Source: Saccharopolyspora rosea | GTDB taxonomy: Bacteria > Actinomycetota > Actinomycetes > Mycobacteriales > Pseudonocardiaceae | Length of the DNA: 64,000 bases | Direction: 5' to 3' | NCBI RefSeq assembly: GCF_025643595.1 | Contig: NZ_CP102826.1 | Span: 4,464,001-4,528,000 of the forward strand | In this document: positions 1-10,326 of the stretch, one piece after another | Numbering within the stretch: position 1 is the first letter of the stretch | How the letters are laid out: the number at the start of each line of letters is the position of its first letter | Notes under the pieces: generated by a model | Told to the model about the DNA's origin: nothing | Database searches by the model: none | The model's input: only the letters and a program-made list of their open reading frames with translations | Translations under genes and position numbers: made by a program

Positions 1-113
1 TAGCGCAGCAGGAACCCGGCCACCGGGGAGGCGAAGACCGCGACCAGCACCCGGTCCTCGGTCTCCGCCGCGACGTCGCCGTGCGCCACGGCGCAGCGGG
101 AGTCCTCGTTCAT
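1..113 (-). CDS. Hypothetical protein, N-terminal part only
   Basis: An open frame runs on the minus strand from an ATG at 113 off the left edge of the window; 37 codons are visible, beginning MNEDSRCAVAHGD and continuing into a hydrophobic stretch (DRVLVAVFASPVAGFLLR). The coding strand is inferred only from the continuous frame and plausible residue mix. There is no clear Shine-Dalgarno sequence upstream of the ATG. I do not recognise a family, and the rest of the gene lies outside the window. Confidence 0.4.
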   Translation of the reverse strand, partial: MNEDSRCAVAHGDVAAETEDRVLVAVFASPVAGFLLR

Positions 114-160
114 GCCGCGAGTGTGCCAGGTCACCGACCGGCACCACCACGGTGCGCGCA

Positions 161-243
161 GAGCCTGTTCTTCGAACTCGTCGTGGGTGGCCGGTGCTCA
201 GCGGCCGCCTCGGCCGCGGGAGCCCCGACTCATGCACGCCCGC
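161..243. repeat. Intergenic repeat, copy R1 (partial)
   Basis: This is a member of the interspersed repeat family found eight times in the window. Positions 161-186 match the repeat end (GTTCTTCGAACTCGTCGTG), and 218-240 match the internal module GGGAGCCCCGACTCATG also seen, inverted, at 53486-53511. The copy ends directly against the stop codon of the methyltransferase gene at 244. Confidence 0.6.
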
Positions 244-873
244 TCACAGCCGGGTGGCGCGGGCCAGCCACGCGGCGCACTCCACGCGCTGCCCGGGCGC
301 CACGCCGAGCTCGGCGGCCTGCTCTTCCGGGGCGCAGCCGAGGTAGCGGGAGGTGCGGATCTCCTCCAGCCGCCAGCCCGCGGCGAAGGCGTCGCGGATC
401 TCCAGCTCGCTGACCTGCGGTCCGACGGCCGGCCCGACGTCGGACAGGGCCAGCACGTGCGCGGTGGCCCCCGGTCGGCACGCCCGGTGCAGGGCGGCGG
501 TGTAGCGCACCTGGTCGTCGCGGCCGAACACGTGGAACAGGGCGCTGTCGACGACCGTGTCGAACCGCGGCGGCCCGTCGAGCGCGAGCGCGTCGGCCAC
601 CTCGAACCGCGCGTCGACGCCCTGCCCGGCGGCGTTGGCCCGCGCCAGTTCGACGCCGGACGCGGTGATGTCGAGCCCGAGCACGTCGTAGCCGAGCCGG
701 GCGAGGTGGATGGTGTGCTCCCCGGTGCCGCAGCCCGGGTGGAGCACCGCGCCGCGGATGCCGCCGGAGCGTTCCAGCTCCACGACGGCCGGTTGCGGCT
801 CACCGATCACCCACGGCGGGGTGCCGGTCTCGTACGCCGATTCGAAGATCTCCCGGCTGACCGTGCTGTCCAT
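244..873 (-). CDS. Class I SAM-dependent methyltransferase
   Basis: A 209-residue Rossmann-fold methyltransferase of the small-molecule type. The SAM-binding motif I is seen as VLHPGCGTGEHTIHLA, followed by the acidic motif II (GYDVLGLDIT) and a later DTVVDSALFHVF segment typical of this fold. The start at 873 (MDSTVSREIFESAYETG) was chosen because family members begin with this short helix; the longer open frame upstream reads through a GC-rich spacer and an unrelated gene relic. The substrate is unknown. It is monocistronic, with repeat copy R1 at its 3' end. Thiopurine-methyltransferase-like proteins are the closest family by motif order, but no specific activity can be assigned. Confidence 0.85.
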   Translation of the reverse strand: MDSTVSREIFESAYETGTPPWVIGEPQPAVVELERSGGIRGAVLHPGCGTGEHTIHLARLGYDVLGLDITASGVELARANAAGQGVDARFEVADALALDGPPRFDTVVDSALFHVFGRDDQVRYTAALHRACRPGATAHVLALSDVGPAVGPQVSELEIRDAFAAGWRLEEIRTSRYLGCAPEEQAAELGVAPGQRVECAAWLARATRL

Positions 874-927
874 GCGCTGCCTCCTGTTCGCGGTCCTCGC
901 GAACAGCTTCGTAGTTCGACCCAGGTC

Positions 928-1159
928 GAAGTCAACGCCTCCGACCGGCCGGTCCGCGTGCTGATGATCGCGGTGCTGCACTTCGCCGCGGACCCGCTCG
1001 GCGCGCTGCCCGGGTACGCGCGCCGGGTCGCCCCGGGCTCCTGGCCGGCGCTGACCCACCTCGCCCCGGACGAGGCTCGGCGAGCGGGCAGGCCGCCGTC
1101 GAGCGGTGCCGCGCCGCCTACGACGAGACCGAGACCCGGCTGCCGAAGCAGAGCGCGTG
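928..1159 (+). pseudogene. Relic of an actinomycete SAM_MT (PF04672-type) methyltransferase
   Basis: The plus-strand reading contains a fragment typical of the middle-to-C-terminal part of the large actinomycete S-adenosyl methyltransferase family formerly called DUF574: RPVRVLMIAVLHF, then LPGYARRVAPGSWPALTHL. After about residue 45 the similarity continues in another frame (AVERCRAAYDETETRLPKQ), so at least one frameshift is present. No start, no SAM-binding motif and no complete domain remain. I call it a decayed remnant. It sits in the 405-base gap between the minus-strand methyltransferase and the Clp gene. Confidence 0.5.
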
Positions 1160-1211
1160 AGCCTCGTCACTCGATCTTGTGGACGGAATTACCCGGCTTT
1201 CGCTAACGTTG

Positions 1212-1232
1212 GTTGACAACAGGTGACTCAAC
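1212..1232. promoter_or_regulatory. HAIR-like inverted repeat (HspR operator candidate)
   Basis: GTTGACA-N7-ACTCAAC lies 47 bases before the Clp start. It matches the known HspR operator CTTGAGT-N7-ACTCAAG in spacing and in most of the half-site bases; the right half is nearly perfect and the left half carries changes. The left half also looks like a -35 hexamer (TTGACA), which would place the operator over the promoter. Regulation by HspR is inferred. Confidence 0.5.
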
Positions 1233-1278
1233 TATGTGGCGGTTCGACACAGCAACCACCGCCGCTAGGAGGGAAGGA

Positions 1279-3786
<2,508 letters not shown>

Positions 3787-3797
3787 TCCGGCGCGAC

Positions 3798-3830
3798 GGG
3801 GGCGGGTGCTCGCCGCACCCGCCCCCTTTC
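3798..3830 (+). terminator. Intrinsic terminator after the Clp gene
   Basis: A perfect 12-bp stem (GGGGGCGGGTGC / GCACCCGCCCCC) with a five-base loop is followed by TTTC, 12 bases after the stop codon. Confidence 0.85.
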
Positions 3831-3864
3831 TTCCGCGTCGGAGCCGTCCTGCTGTCATCGGAGC

Positions 3865-4206
3865 ATGACGACACCGGACCGGATCGCGGTGTACGGGACG
3901 CTGCGGCACGGGCGCGCGGCCTGGGAGCTGCTGCGACCGCTGGTGGTCGGGCCGCCGGAGCCGGTGCGCCTGGCCGGAGCGCTGTACGACACCGGCTCCG
4001 GGTATCCCGCGCTGAAGCTGGACGGCTCCGGGCGGGTGCCCGCCGAGGTGTTCCGGTTGGCGGATCCGGGCCGCGCGCTGCCGCTGCTCGACGACTACGA
4101 GGGCCCGGAGTACGACCGGCTCGTCGTCGACCTGCGGGGTCCGTGCTGGGTGTACGTGTGGCGCGGCCCGGTCACCGGTATGCGGCGGTTGCCCGCGGGC
4201 TGGTGA
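3865..4206 (+). CDS. Gamma-glutamylcyclotransferase-like (AIG2/GGCT fold) protein
   Basis: A 113-residue protein with the family's N-terminal signature VYGTLRHG and the later DDYEGPEYDRL, matching the small AIG2-like cyclotransferases that cleave gamma-glutamyl compounds to 5-oxoproline or act on related amides. Length fits the family. The ATG at 3865 is the first in frame and is preceded by CGGAG very close to the start, so initiation may be weak or leaderless. It converges with the ArsC-like gene at 4208, the two stop codons being one base apart. The true substrate is unknown. Confidence 0.8.
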   Translation: MTTPDRIAVYGTLRHGRAAWELLRPLVVGPPEPVRLAGALYDTGSGYPALKLDGSGRVPAEVFRLADPGRALPLLDDYEGPEYDRLVVDLRGPCWVYVWRGPVTGMRRLPAGW

Positions 4207-4207
4207 G

Positions 4208-4564
4208 CTACGGCAGCACGGAGCGGACCGCGTCCGGGGTGCGGCCCACGACCGCCGTGCCGTCGTCGGCGGTGATGATCGGGCGCTGGATGAGCTTCGG
4301 GTTCTCCACCATCGCGGCGATCCACCGGTCCCGGGCGGCCTCCTCGCGCGGCCACCCCTCCAGCCCCAGCTCCCGGGCGACGGGTTCGGACGTCCGCGCG
4401 ACGTCCCAGGGTTGCAGGCCGAGGCGCCGCAGCACTTCGTCGAGTTCGGCCGCGGTGGGCGGATCGTCGAGGTAGCGACGGACCGTGTAGGACGCGCCCG
4501 CCTCGTCCAGCAGGGACAGCGCCGACCGGCATTTCGAACACGCGGGGTTGACCCAGATCTCCAT
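4208..4564 (-). CDS. ArsC/Spx-family protein (arsenate reductase family)
   Basis: A 118-residue thioredoxin-fold protein that begins MEIWVNPACSKCRSAL. In glutaredoxin-coupled arsenate reductases the corresponding motif is NPACGTSRNTL; here a CSKC pair provides the active-site cysteine and a possible resolving one. The conserved RRYLDDPP and PKLIQRPII segments of the family are also present. The start at 4564 matches homologues; the longer frame runs upstream without support. Actinomycete members of this subgroup are usually not linked to ars operons, and none is seen here, so arsenate reduction is only a family-level guess. Confidence 0.85.
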   Translation of the reverse strand: MEIWVNPACSKCRSALSLLDEAGASYTVRRYLDDPPTAAELDEVLRRLGLQPWDVARTSEPVARELGLEGWPREEAARDRWIAAMVENPKLIQRPIITADDGTAVVGRTPDAVRSVLP

Positions 4565-4684
4565 GTCGCCATCCCACCACGGTCGCGCGCCGGGCGTACC
4601 GTGATGGCGGGCGGACAGCCCTTCACACCACCGGCGATCGTTGCAATACTTGTTCAACTAGGCGGACGACTCGCGGAGGTGGCC

Positions 4685-4951
4685 ATGCTGCCCAGGGAGG
4701 AACGTCGCCGCCTCAAGGAGATCGAGCACCAGCTCACCGGCGACGACCCCAAGCTGGCACGTCGACTGACCGACATCGGACTGCTGCGGCGCGTGTGGGC
4801 GCGTCTCGGCCTGTACGCGGCCCTGTCCGCGGTGTCGGCCGTGCTCGCGGTCGTGTGCCTGTTCCTCGGCGACGGCGCCGGTCTCTTCCTCTGCGGCGCG
4901 CTGACCGGAGTCCTGCTGGCGTTCCGGAACTGGCACTTCCACGCGGAGTGA
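4685..4951 (+). CDS. DUF3040 small membrane protein
   Basis: An 88-residue protein with the DUF3040 pattern: a charged N-terminal helix (LPREERRRLKEIEHQL), then two transmembrane segments (about residues 42-61 and 63-80) and a short charged end. Family members are widespread in actinobacteria and have no established function. The ATG at 4685 has GGAGG six bases upstream; a GTG two codons earlier lies too close to that site. The gene ends in a strong bidirectional hairpin shared with the convergent aldo/keto reductase. Confidence 0.85.
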   Translation: MLPREERRRLKEIEHQLTGDDPKLARRLTDIGLLRRVWARLGLYAALSAVSAVLAVVCLFLGDGAGLFLCGALTGVLLAFRNWHFHAE

Positions 4952-4960
4952 GACGACGAA

Positions 4961-4994
4961 AAAGGGGGCACCCTGCGAGCCGGGTGCCCCCTTT
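4961..4994. terminator. Bidirectional terminator between convergent genes
   Basis: AAAGGGGGCACCC and GGGTGCCCCCTTT form a perfect 13-bp stem with an eight-base loop. A run of A precedes it and TTTC follows, so it can end transcription from both the DUF3040 gene and the aldo/keto reductase. Confidence 0.85.
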
Positions 4995-5007
4995 CGCGCG
5001 TGCGGGG

Positions 5008-5982
5008 TCAGGCCACGCCCTCGGGGCTGGCGCCCTCGATGGACACGCCTTCGGCGGTGATCCGGTCGATCTGCGCCAGGTCGTCGGCGGAGAGGTCGAA
5101 ATCGGCCGCGGCCAGGCTGTTCTCGATGTTGCGGGCACTGCGCGCGCCGACGATCGCCACGTGCACGCCGGGCTGCGCGAGCACCCAGGCGATGGCCAGC
5201 TGGCTGACCGACATGCCGCGCTCCTCGCCGAACCGGGAGAGCTGGTCCACCACGGCGAGGTTGCGCCGCAGCAGTTCGCCCTGGAACGCCGACGCCTGCG
5301 AACGCCAGTCGTCCGGTTCGAACGTGGTGTCGGCGGTCATCCGCCCGGTCAGCAGCCCGCTGGCCAGCGGGCTGTAGGCGAGCACGCCGATGTCGTGCTC
5401 CCGCGTGTAGGGCAACGTCTCCTGCTCGATGCCGCGGCGGAACAGGTGGTACGGCGGCTGGAGCGCCTCCACCGGCCGGAAGCGGTCGAACTCGGCCAGC
5501 TGCGCCGCGTTGTAGTTGGACACGCCGACGTGGCGGATCTTGCCCTCGTCGACGAGTTCCTGCAGCGCGGTCGCGGTTTCCTCGGCCGGGGTGTCCGGGT
5601 CGGGCCAGTGCACCTGGTAGAGGTCGATGTAGTCGAGCTTGAGCGCCCGCAGGCTCTCCTCCACGCCGCGGCGCAGCCACTCGCGACCGGCGTCGCGCGG
5701 CCGTTCGCCGCCGGGGTTGATGCCGCCCTTGGTCGCGATGACCAGGCTGTCGCGGTCGCGGTCCAGCTCCGCGCGCAGGGCCTTGCCCAGCACCTCCTCG
5801 GAGCGACCGAACCCGTACGCCTGAGCGGTGTCGAAGAAGTTCACGCCCAGTTCGCGGGCGTGCCGGATCGCGTCGATCGCGCCCTGCTCGTCGAACGAAC
5901 CCCAGTCCCCGCCGAGTTGCCACGTGCCGAAGGCGATCCGCGAGACGTCCAGACCTGTCTTGCCCAAGACCGTGTACCGCAT
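5008..5982 (-). CDS. Aldo/keto reductase
   Basis: A 324-residue NADPH-dependent oxidoreductase of the AKR superfamily (TIM barrel). The catalytic tetrad is visible: Asp and Tyr in FFDTAQAYGFGRSEE, Lys in VIATKGG, His in YQVHWPD. The C-terminal cofactor-binding segment (VAIVGARSARNIENSL) matches the AKR12/13 type found in actinomycetes. The start at 5982 (MRYTVLGKTGLDVSRI) is where family members begin; the extension to 6048 is not supported. It stands divergent to the dehydrogenase at 6144. The substrate, presumably an aldehyde or sugar, is unknown. Confidence 0.9.
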   Translation of the reverse strand: MRYTVLGKTGLDVSRIAFGTWQLGGDWGSFDEQGAIDAIRHARELGVNFFDTAQAYGFGRSEEVLGKALRAELDRDRDSLVIATKGGINPGGERPRDAGREWLRRGVEESLRALKLDYIDLYQVHWPDPDTPAEETATALQELVDEGKIRHVGVSNYNAAQLAEFDRFRPVEALQPPYHLFRRGIEQETLPYTREHDIGVLAYSPLASGLLTGRMTADTTFEPDDWRSQASAFQGELLRRNLAVVDQLSRFGEERGMSVSQLAIAWVLAQPGVHVAIVGARSARNIENSLAAADFDLSADDLAQIDRITAEGVSIEGASPEGVA

Positions 5983-6143
5983 GCCCCCATGACACCGCAC
6001 GGCCGCCGCGGCCGCCATGTCGCGTGCACCACCGTCCACAAGCGCCACCCGAACCCTGGGAAGATCGACGCCGCCGTGGTATGGGTGTCGATGGCATCGG
6101 GTATCACCTTCCCAACGGCACGTCGAACGGCAGGAGCACGTCG

Positions 6144-7001
6144 ATGACCACTGTTGCTTTCCTGGGCACCGGAACGATGGGCGCGCCGATGGCGCGGAAC
6201 CTGCTCGGCGCCGGGTTCGGGCTGCGGGCGTGGAACCGGACGGCGGAGAAGGCGCGGCCGCTCGCCGCCGACGGCGCGACCGTGGCCGACAGCCCCGCGC
6301 AGGCCGCCCAGGGCGCCGACGTGCTGGTGACCATGCTGCTCGACGGCGCGGCCACGGTGCAGGCCGCGCGCGCGGCCCTGCCGGAACTGGCCGAGAACGC
6401 GGTGTGGGTCCAGATGGGCACCATCGGCCTGGACGGAATGTCCGAAGTGCACGCCGCGGCCGGGGACGTCCCGGTCGTCGACGCGCCGGTGCTGGGCTCC
6501 ACCGTCCCGGCCGAGAAGGGCCAGCTCGTGGTGCTGGCCTCGGGCCCGACGTCGCTGCGCGACCGGGTGCAGCCGCTGTTCGACGCGGTGGGCGAGCGGA
6601 CGCTGTGGCTGGGCGAGGACAGCGCGCACGCCGACGGCACGCGGCTCAAACTCGCGATGAACAACTGGGTTCTGGCGCTGACCAACGCCGTCGGCGAGTC
6701 GTTGGCGCTGGCCGACGCGCTGGGCGTCGACCCGCGGCACTTCCTGGACGCGCTGCGCGGCACGCCGACCGACTCGCCGTACGCGCACCTGAAGGGCAAC
6801 GCGATCCTGGACGGCCGGTTCACCCCGTCCTTCACGGTGGCGGCAGCGCACAAGGACGCCGAACTCATCACCGAGGCCGCGGCGGGCAAGGTCCGCCTGG
6901 ACCTCGCCGAAGCGGCCCGCGAACGCCTCCGCCGCGCCATCGACGCGGGCCACGGCGAGCAGGACATGGCCGCCGCCTACTTCGCCTCCTTCCCGGAGTG
7001 A
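6144..7001 (+). CDS. 3-hydroxyisobutyrate dehydrogenase-family NAD(P)-dependent oxidoreductase
   Basis: A 285-residue beta-hydroxyacid dehydrogenase. The N-terminal Rossmann motif is FLGTGTMGAPMARNL; a DAPVLGSTVPAEKG segment corresponds to the family's substrate-binding loop, and KLAMNNW supplies the catalytic lysine region. The ATG at 6144 has GGAG seven bases upstream. Two domains (cofactor 1-160, all-alpha 165-285) fit the family length. Related actinomycete enzymes reduce imines or oxidise hydroxyacids, so the true substrate cannot be fixed. A copy of the dispersed palindrome GTCCACNNNGGACA starts four bases after the stop codon. Confidence 0.88.
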   Translation: MTTVAFLGTGTMGAPMARNLLGAGFGLRAWNRTAEKARPLAADGATVADSPAQAAQGADVLVTMLLDGAATVQAARAALPELAENAVWVQMGTIGLDGMSEVHAAAGDVPVVDAPVLGSTVPAEKGQLVVLASGPTSLRDRVQPLFDAVGERTLWLGEDSAHADGTRLKLAMNNWVLALTNAVGESLALADALGVDPRHFLDALRGTPTDSPYAHLKGNAILDGRFTPSFTVAAAHKDAELITEAAAGKVRLDLAEAARERLRRAIDAGHGEQDMAAAYFASFPE

Positions 7002-7004
7002 TCC

Positions 7005-7018
7005 GTCCACATCGGACA
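7005..7018. repeat. Dispersed palindrome GTCCACNNNGGACA
   Basis: Exact copies of this 14-base palindrome are at 7005, 22684, 25123, 40033, 40171, 41854 and 47211 (start positions). Near copies are at 7258, 11851, 20559, 29976, 34355, 35369, 40453, 61997 and 63374. They occur both within genes of different families and between genes, so shared protein sequence does not explain them. Function unknown. Confidence 0.65.
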
Positions 7019-7129
7019 TGACCGGTTCGCCGACCGCGGCAGGAAGATGTCGCGGGGCCGGACCGGGACCAGCGGCAGCGGGACGCCGACGCCGAGCCCG
7101 CGTCGCCACCGCCGTGCCGGCGGGTTGCC

Positions 7130-7320
7130 CGACGACCCGGGAGATCCCCGGCAGCCGGACCGTCGACGGCCCGCCCGGTGGGCGGCGCGGTTCCGGTGCG
7201 CATCGCGTCGCGCGCCCGCAGTTCCAGCGGGTCCGCGCCGAGTTCGCGCGCGGGTCCGTCCACGTTGGACTCGCAGCCGCAGGTGGACCGGACGACGCTT
7301 CGAGATCCGCCCTGCCGTCG
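7130..7320 (-). pseudogene. Relic of a xanthine dehydrogenase/aldehyde oxidase molybdenum subunit
   Basis: The minus-strand frame carries ESNVDGPARELGADPLELR followed by ARDAMRTGTAPPTGR. This matches the segment found in molybdenum-binding subunits of xanthine dehydrogenases (the ES-x-D-x-x-ARELGxDPLELRxxN region followed by G...PTG). Nothing else of the roughly 750-residue protein is present in readable form: downstream the similarity fades and frames shift. I read the 7002-7386 gap as holding a decayed fragment. The match is by eye and modest. Confidence 0.4.
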
Positions 7321-7386
7321 CCCGGGGACGCGACCCGCGCAGCACCGGGGTCGTGTTCATCGGCCGCGACCCGGACCGCGACCGGC

Positions 7387-8565
7387 TCACCGAGGGACTG
7401 CGCGGCTGCGCGGTCTGACGGCGGCGGGCGTCGGCGCCCTGCCGGGCGGCGGTGCGGGCGGGCCGAGGCCGACCTGCTGCGCCAGCCACGGCATGGTCGT
7501 GGCGAACGCCTGGCTCCACACGGGGAAGACGTGCTCGCCGCCCGGGATGACGTCCACGCGCGTGTCGATCCCGGCGCGGCGGGTCAGGCCCTCCAGGAAG
7601 CGCGTCGCCGCCAGGGGTTCGGGATCGGCCTCGCCCACGACGAAGTAGCCGTGCAGCCCCGGGAACCGGTGGCGGCCCAGCAGGGCGGCCGGTTCGTGCG
7701 CCTCGAACCGCTTCCGGGAGCCGTCGAACAGCGCCGCGATCGTGTCGCCCGGGTCGTTGACGTCGCCGTCGCGCGGTCCGACCAGTCCGCCGTAGTCGGC
7801 GAACGCGGCGAACATGTCCGGGTGCCGCAACGCCAGCACCAGCGAGCACGTCCCGCCCTCGGACAGGCCCGCCACCGCCCAGTACCGGCCGGGTTCGCGG
7901 GTCAGGAAGCGGCTGTGCACGAACTTGGGCACGTCGACGGTGAGGTAGCGCTCGGCCTTGCCGCGCGCGCTGTCCACGCATTCGGTGTCGTCGAACACGT
8001 CGCCGTTGACGTCCGGCATCACGATCACCGGCGCGACGCCGCCGTGGCCGGCCGCCCACTCGTTGGCGGCATCGGCGGCCCGGCCCCCGTCCACCCAGTC
8101 CGTCGGGCTGCCCGGCGTACCGTGCAGCAGCAGCACCACCGGCAGGCGCGGGCGCGGGCGCGCGAACCACGCGGGCGGCAGGTACACCTCCGCCGGGCGG
8201 GCGGCGAAACCCGAGCTGGAGCCGGGGATGTCGATGGTCGCCACGATCCCGTTCGCGGGGCGGGTCTGCTGCGCGTTGAGCATCGCCAGCGACCCCTGGT
8301 CCTCCCCGTCGAGCCCGAGCGCCTGCGCGACCGTGAGGTAGTAGCCGAAGTACGCGTTGACGCCGATCAGCACGTTCACCGCCACCAGCAGCACGACCAG
8401 CGGCAGCAGCGCCAGTCGCACCGCGCGCCTGCGGAACCGCCACACCAGCAGCGCGGCCAGCAGCACCGTGACCGCCAGCAGCACCAGCCGCAACGGCCAC
8501 CAATCCACCAGGGAGAGATCAGCGCAGAAATCGCCCAGCAGCCGCTGCACCACGGTCCACCGCAT
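7387..8565 (-). CDS. Membrane-anchored alpha/beta-hydrolase esterase (antigen 85/esterase D-like)
   Basis: A 392-residue protein with three N-terminal transmembrane segments (about residues 18-85) followed by an extracytoplasmic alpha/beta-hydrolase domain of the esterase D / mycolyltransferase superfamily. Visible features are PVVLLLHGTPGSPTDW (oxyanion-hole strand), the nucleophile elbow GLSEGGT and the late histidine in GGEHVFPVW. The start at 8565 (MRWTVVQRLL) was chosen as the first methionine before the membrane anchor; the upstream extension runs into the divergent promoter region. It is a paralogue of the divergent gene at 8838. Likely role is hydrolysis or transfer of acyl groups at the cell envelope; the substrate is unknown. 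The 3' tail is Pro/Arg-rich. Confidence 0.85.
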   Translation of the reverse strand: MRWTVVQRLLGDFCADLSLVDWWPLRLVLLAVTVLLAALLVWRFRRRAVRLALLPLVVLLVAVNVLIGVNAYFGYYLTVAQALGLDGEDQGSLAMLNAQQTRPANGIVATIDIPGSSSGFAARPAEVYLPPAWFARPRPRLPVVLLLHGTPGSPTDWVDGGRAADAANEWAAGHGGVAPVIVMPDVNGDVFDDTECVDSARGKAERYLTVDVPKFVHSRFLTREPGRYWAVAGLSEGGTCSLVLALRHPDMFAAFADYGGLVGPRDGDVNDPGDTIAALFDGSRKRFEAHEPAALLGRHRFPGLHGYFVVGEADPEPLAATRFLEGLTRRAGIDTRVDVIPGGEHVFPVWSQAFATTMPWLAQQVGLGPPAPPPGRAPTPAAVRPRSRAVPR

Positions 8566-8837
8566 CGTAAGCGGACTCCCCTCGAATTCCCCTCGAAGCA
8601 CCAAAACCCGAAATCGTGCGATTCCGGCGATTTCGTCCGATGTGGAAACGATCTGCGTCGACGATACCGACACAATTCCGGGCCGCGAGCACCGATCCCC
8701 GTTCGCGGAACCGGAAAATGCACCGATTCGGACGCGTTCCCGGGTTCCGCACCGAGCGATTTCCGGGGTGGTCCATAATCGCGCCGACAACTCGCCGCGC
8801 CGCGGCGACCAGAATTGATCACCAGAATGGGCGAAAA

Positions 8838-9983
8838 GTGCACGCAATTGTCGGACCCGGGCCACAACTGCCGCAGTCGGTGACCGAGCAGGCCGGTGGA
8901 CGCAGCCCGCTGGAGTCCGTGGTGCTCGTCGTCGTGCTGGCGCTGCTCACCGTCGCGTCGATCGCGCTGATCCGGTGGCGGCGCCTGCGGCGGGCGACGA
9001 TCGCCATCCCCGTGCTGCTGGGCGTGCTGACCTGCGCGGCCGGGGTGAACAGCTACGTCGGTTACGTGCGGTCGCTGGACGACTTCGGGCGGCTCCTGCT
9101 GCTGGCCACCGGCGGCAACGGCGTCGTGGGCGACCCGGAGACGCCGCAGGTGCCGTTGCGGCCCGGTGGCGTCCGCGTCGTCGACCTGTCGATCCCCGAC
9201 CCCGCGCGGGGCGTGCCGACCGGGCGCACCCGCGTGCTGCTGCCACCCGGCTACGACAGCCCAGCCCAGGCGGGCAGGCGCTACCCCGTGGTGTACCTGG
9301 TGCACGGCTACCCCAGCGGCGGCCCGGACGACTGGCTGGGGCCGGGCGGCGCACCGCAGACCCTCCAGGCGCTCGCGGACGCCCACGCGGCGCCGCCGAT
9401 GATCGTGGTGGCCGTGGACGCCACCGCGGGCGCCGGGACCGACTGGGAGTGCCTGAACGTCCCGCACGGCCCGCAGCTGGAGTCCTACCTGACCACGACC
9501 GTGCCGCACGCGGTCGACGCCCGGTTCCGCACCCTCGCCGACCGCGGCGACCGCGCCATCGGCGGGATGAGCGGCGGCGCGTTCTGCGCGCTGAACCTCG
9601 GGCTGCGCAACCAGGCCCAGTACTCGGTCGTGCTGGCCACCGAGCCCTACGACGAGCCGGGCGAGGCGGGTGCGTCACTGCTGGCCGGGCATCCGGACCT
9701 GCTGCGCGCCAACACGCCGCGCGAGTACCTGCCGACGCTGCCGATCGAGCAGCCGCTGTCGGTGATGCTGCACGCCGGGATCATCGCCAGCAGTGACGTC
9801 GACCTCGCCCACCGCCTCGGCGAACAGCTCGCCGCGCGCGGCGTCCACGTCGCCGTCCGCGCCGAACCCGGCGAATGGCACACCTGGCGCACCGCCCGCA
9901 TCGGCCTGCCCTACCTGCTGACCTTCGCGGGCCAGCACTTCACCGGCGTCCGCCCGAACGTGCCGCCCGGCCACCTCGGCTGA
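8838..9983 (+). CDS. Membrane-anchored alpha/beta-hydrolase esterase, paralogue of 7387-8565
   Basis: About 381 residues from a GTG at 8838; a second GTG at 8880 (TEQAGGRSPLESVV) is an equally possible start, as neither has a good Shine-Dalgarno site. Two to three N-terminal membrane segments precede an esterase D-like domain with PVVYLVHGYPSGGPDDW, the nucleophile elbow GGMSGGAF and a histidine in EPGEWHTWR. The divergent neighbour has the same architecture, including an NxYxGY segment after the last membrane helix (NAYFGYY there, NSYVGYV here), so the pair probably arose by duplication and inversion. The 272-base divergent region is comparatively AT-rich and should hold both promoters. Confidence 0.8.
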   Translation: MHAIVGPGPQLPQSVTEQAGGRSPLESVVLVVVLALLTVASIALIRWRRLRRATIAIPVLLGVLTCAAGVNSYVGYVRSLDDFGRLLLLATGGNGVVGDPETPQVPLRPGGVRVVDLSIPDPARGVPTGRTRVLLPPGYDSPAQAGRRYPVVYLVHGYPSGGPDDWLGPGGAPQTLQALADAHAAPPMIVVAVDATAGAGTDWECLNVPHGPQLESYLTTTVPHAVDARFRTLADRGDRAIGGMSGGAFCALNLGLRNQAQYSVVLATEPYDEPGEAGASLLAGHPDLLRANTPREYLPTLPIEQPLSVMLHAGIIASSDVDLAHRLGEQLAARGVHVAVRAEPGEWHTWRTARIGLPYLLTFAGQHFTGVRPNVPPGHLG

Positions 9984-10020
9984 CCACCCGCGAGGCGACA
10001 TCGACGACGCTCGGTTCCCA

Positions 10021-10310
10021 CGTGGCAAGCGGCGTCAGCCGCTTTCTCTTTCGGTGAGTACGCAAGCAACTTGCACCGCCGCGGGTTCTCCGATGAGCAC
10101 AGGGGCGCGTCAGCGCCTCCTTGGGGGGCGGTGGTCGGGCGACGGGCGGGCGTCTCGCGAGGACAGCCCCGACGCCGTGTATTGGGCATACATCAGGAGG
10201 GGCTTCCGCAGTCGATGTGACTGCGGCGCGTCAGCGCCTCGTTGGGGGGTGGTGGTCGGGTGACGGGCGGGCCGCTGAGGTTCCGCCACCGGCACCGCCA
10301 CCCAAAACGA
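10021..10310. repeat. Intergenic repeat, copy R2 (long form)
   Basis: This long copy fills most of the 343-base gap between the esterase and lysX. It contains the hairpin module (10027-10052), the stem-forming AGCCCC...GGGGCT module (about 10164-10212), and two tandem copies of GCGTCAGCGCCTC followed by a GGGGGG-rich segment and GGTCGGGYGACGGGCGGGC. Its right end (GAGGTTCCGCCACCGGCAC) is shared with R8 and, inverted, with R3 and R7. Confidence 0.75.
10027..10052 (+). terminator. Terminator-like hairpin inside repeat R2
   Basis: AAGCGGC-gtca-GCCGCTT is followed by TCTCTTTC, giving a 7-bp stem and a pyrimidine-rich tail in the orientation of the esterase gene that ends 43 bases earlier. The same hairpin recurs in R3, R4 and R8. 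Confidence 0.55.
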
Positions 10311-10326
10311 CCCCGATGACGAAACC

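Noticed and set aside
7018-8778. Plus-strand open frame opposite the esterase at 7387-8565
   Set aside because: The minus-strand frame carries the esterase motifs; the plus frame is a shadow.
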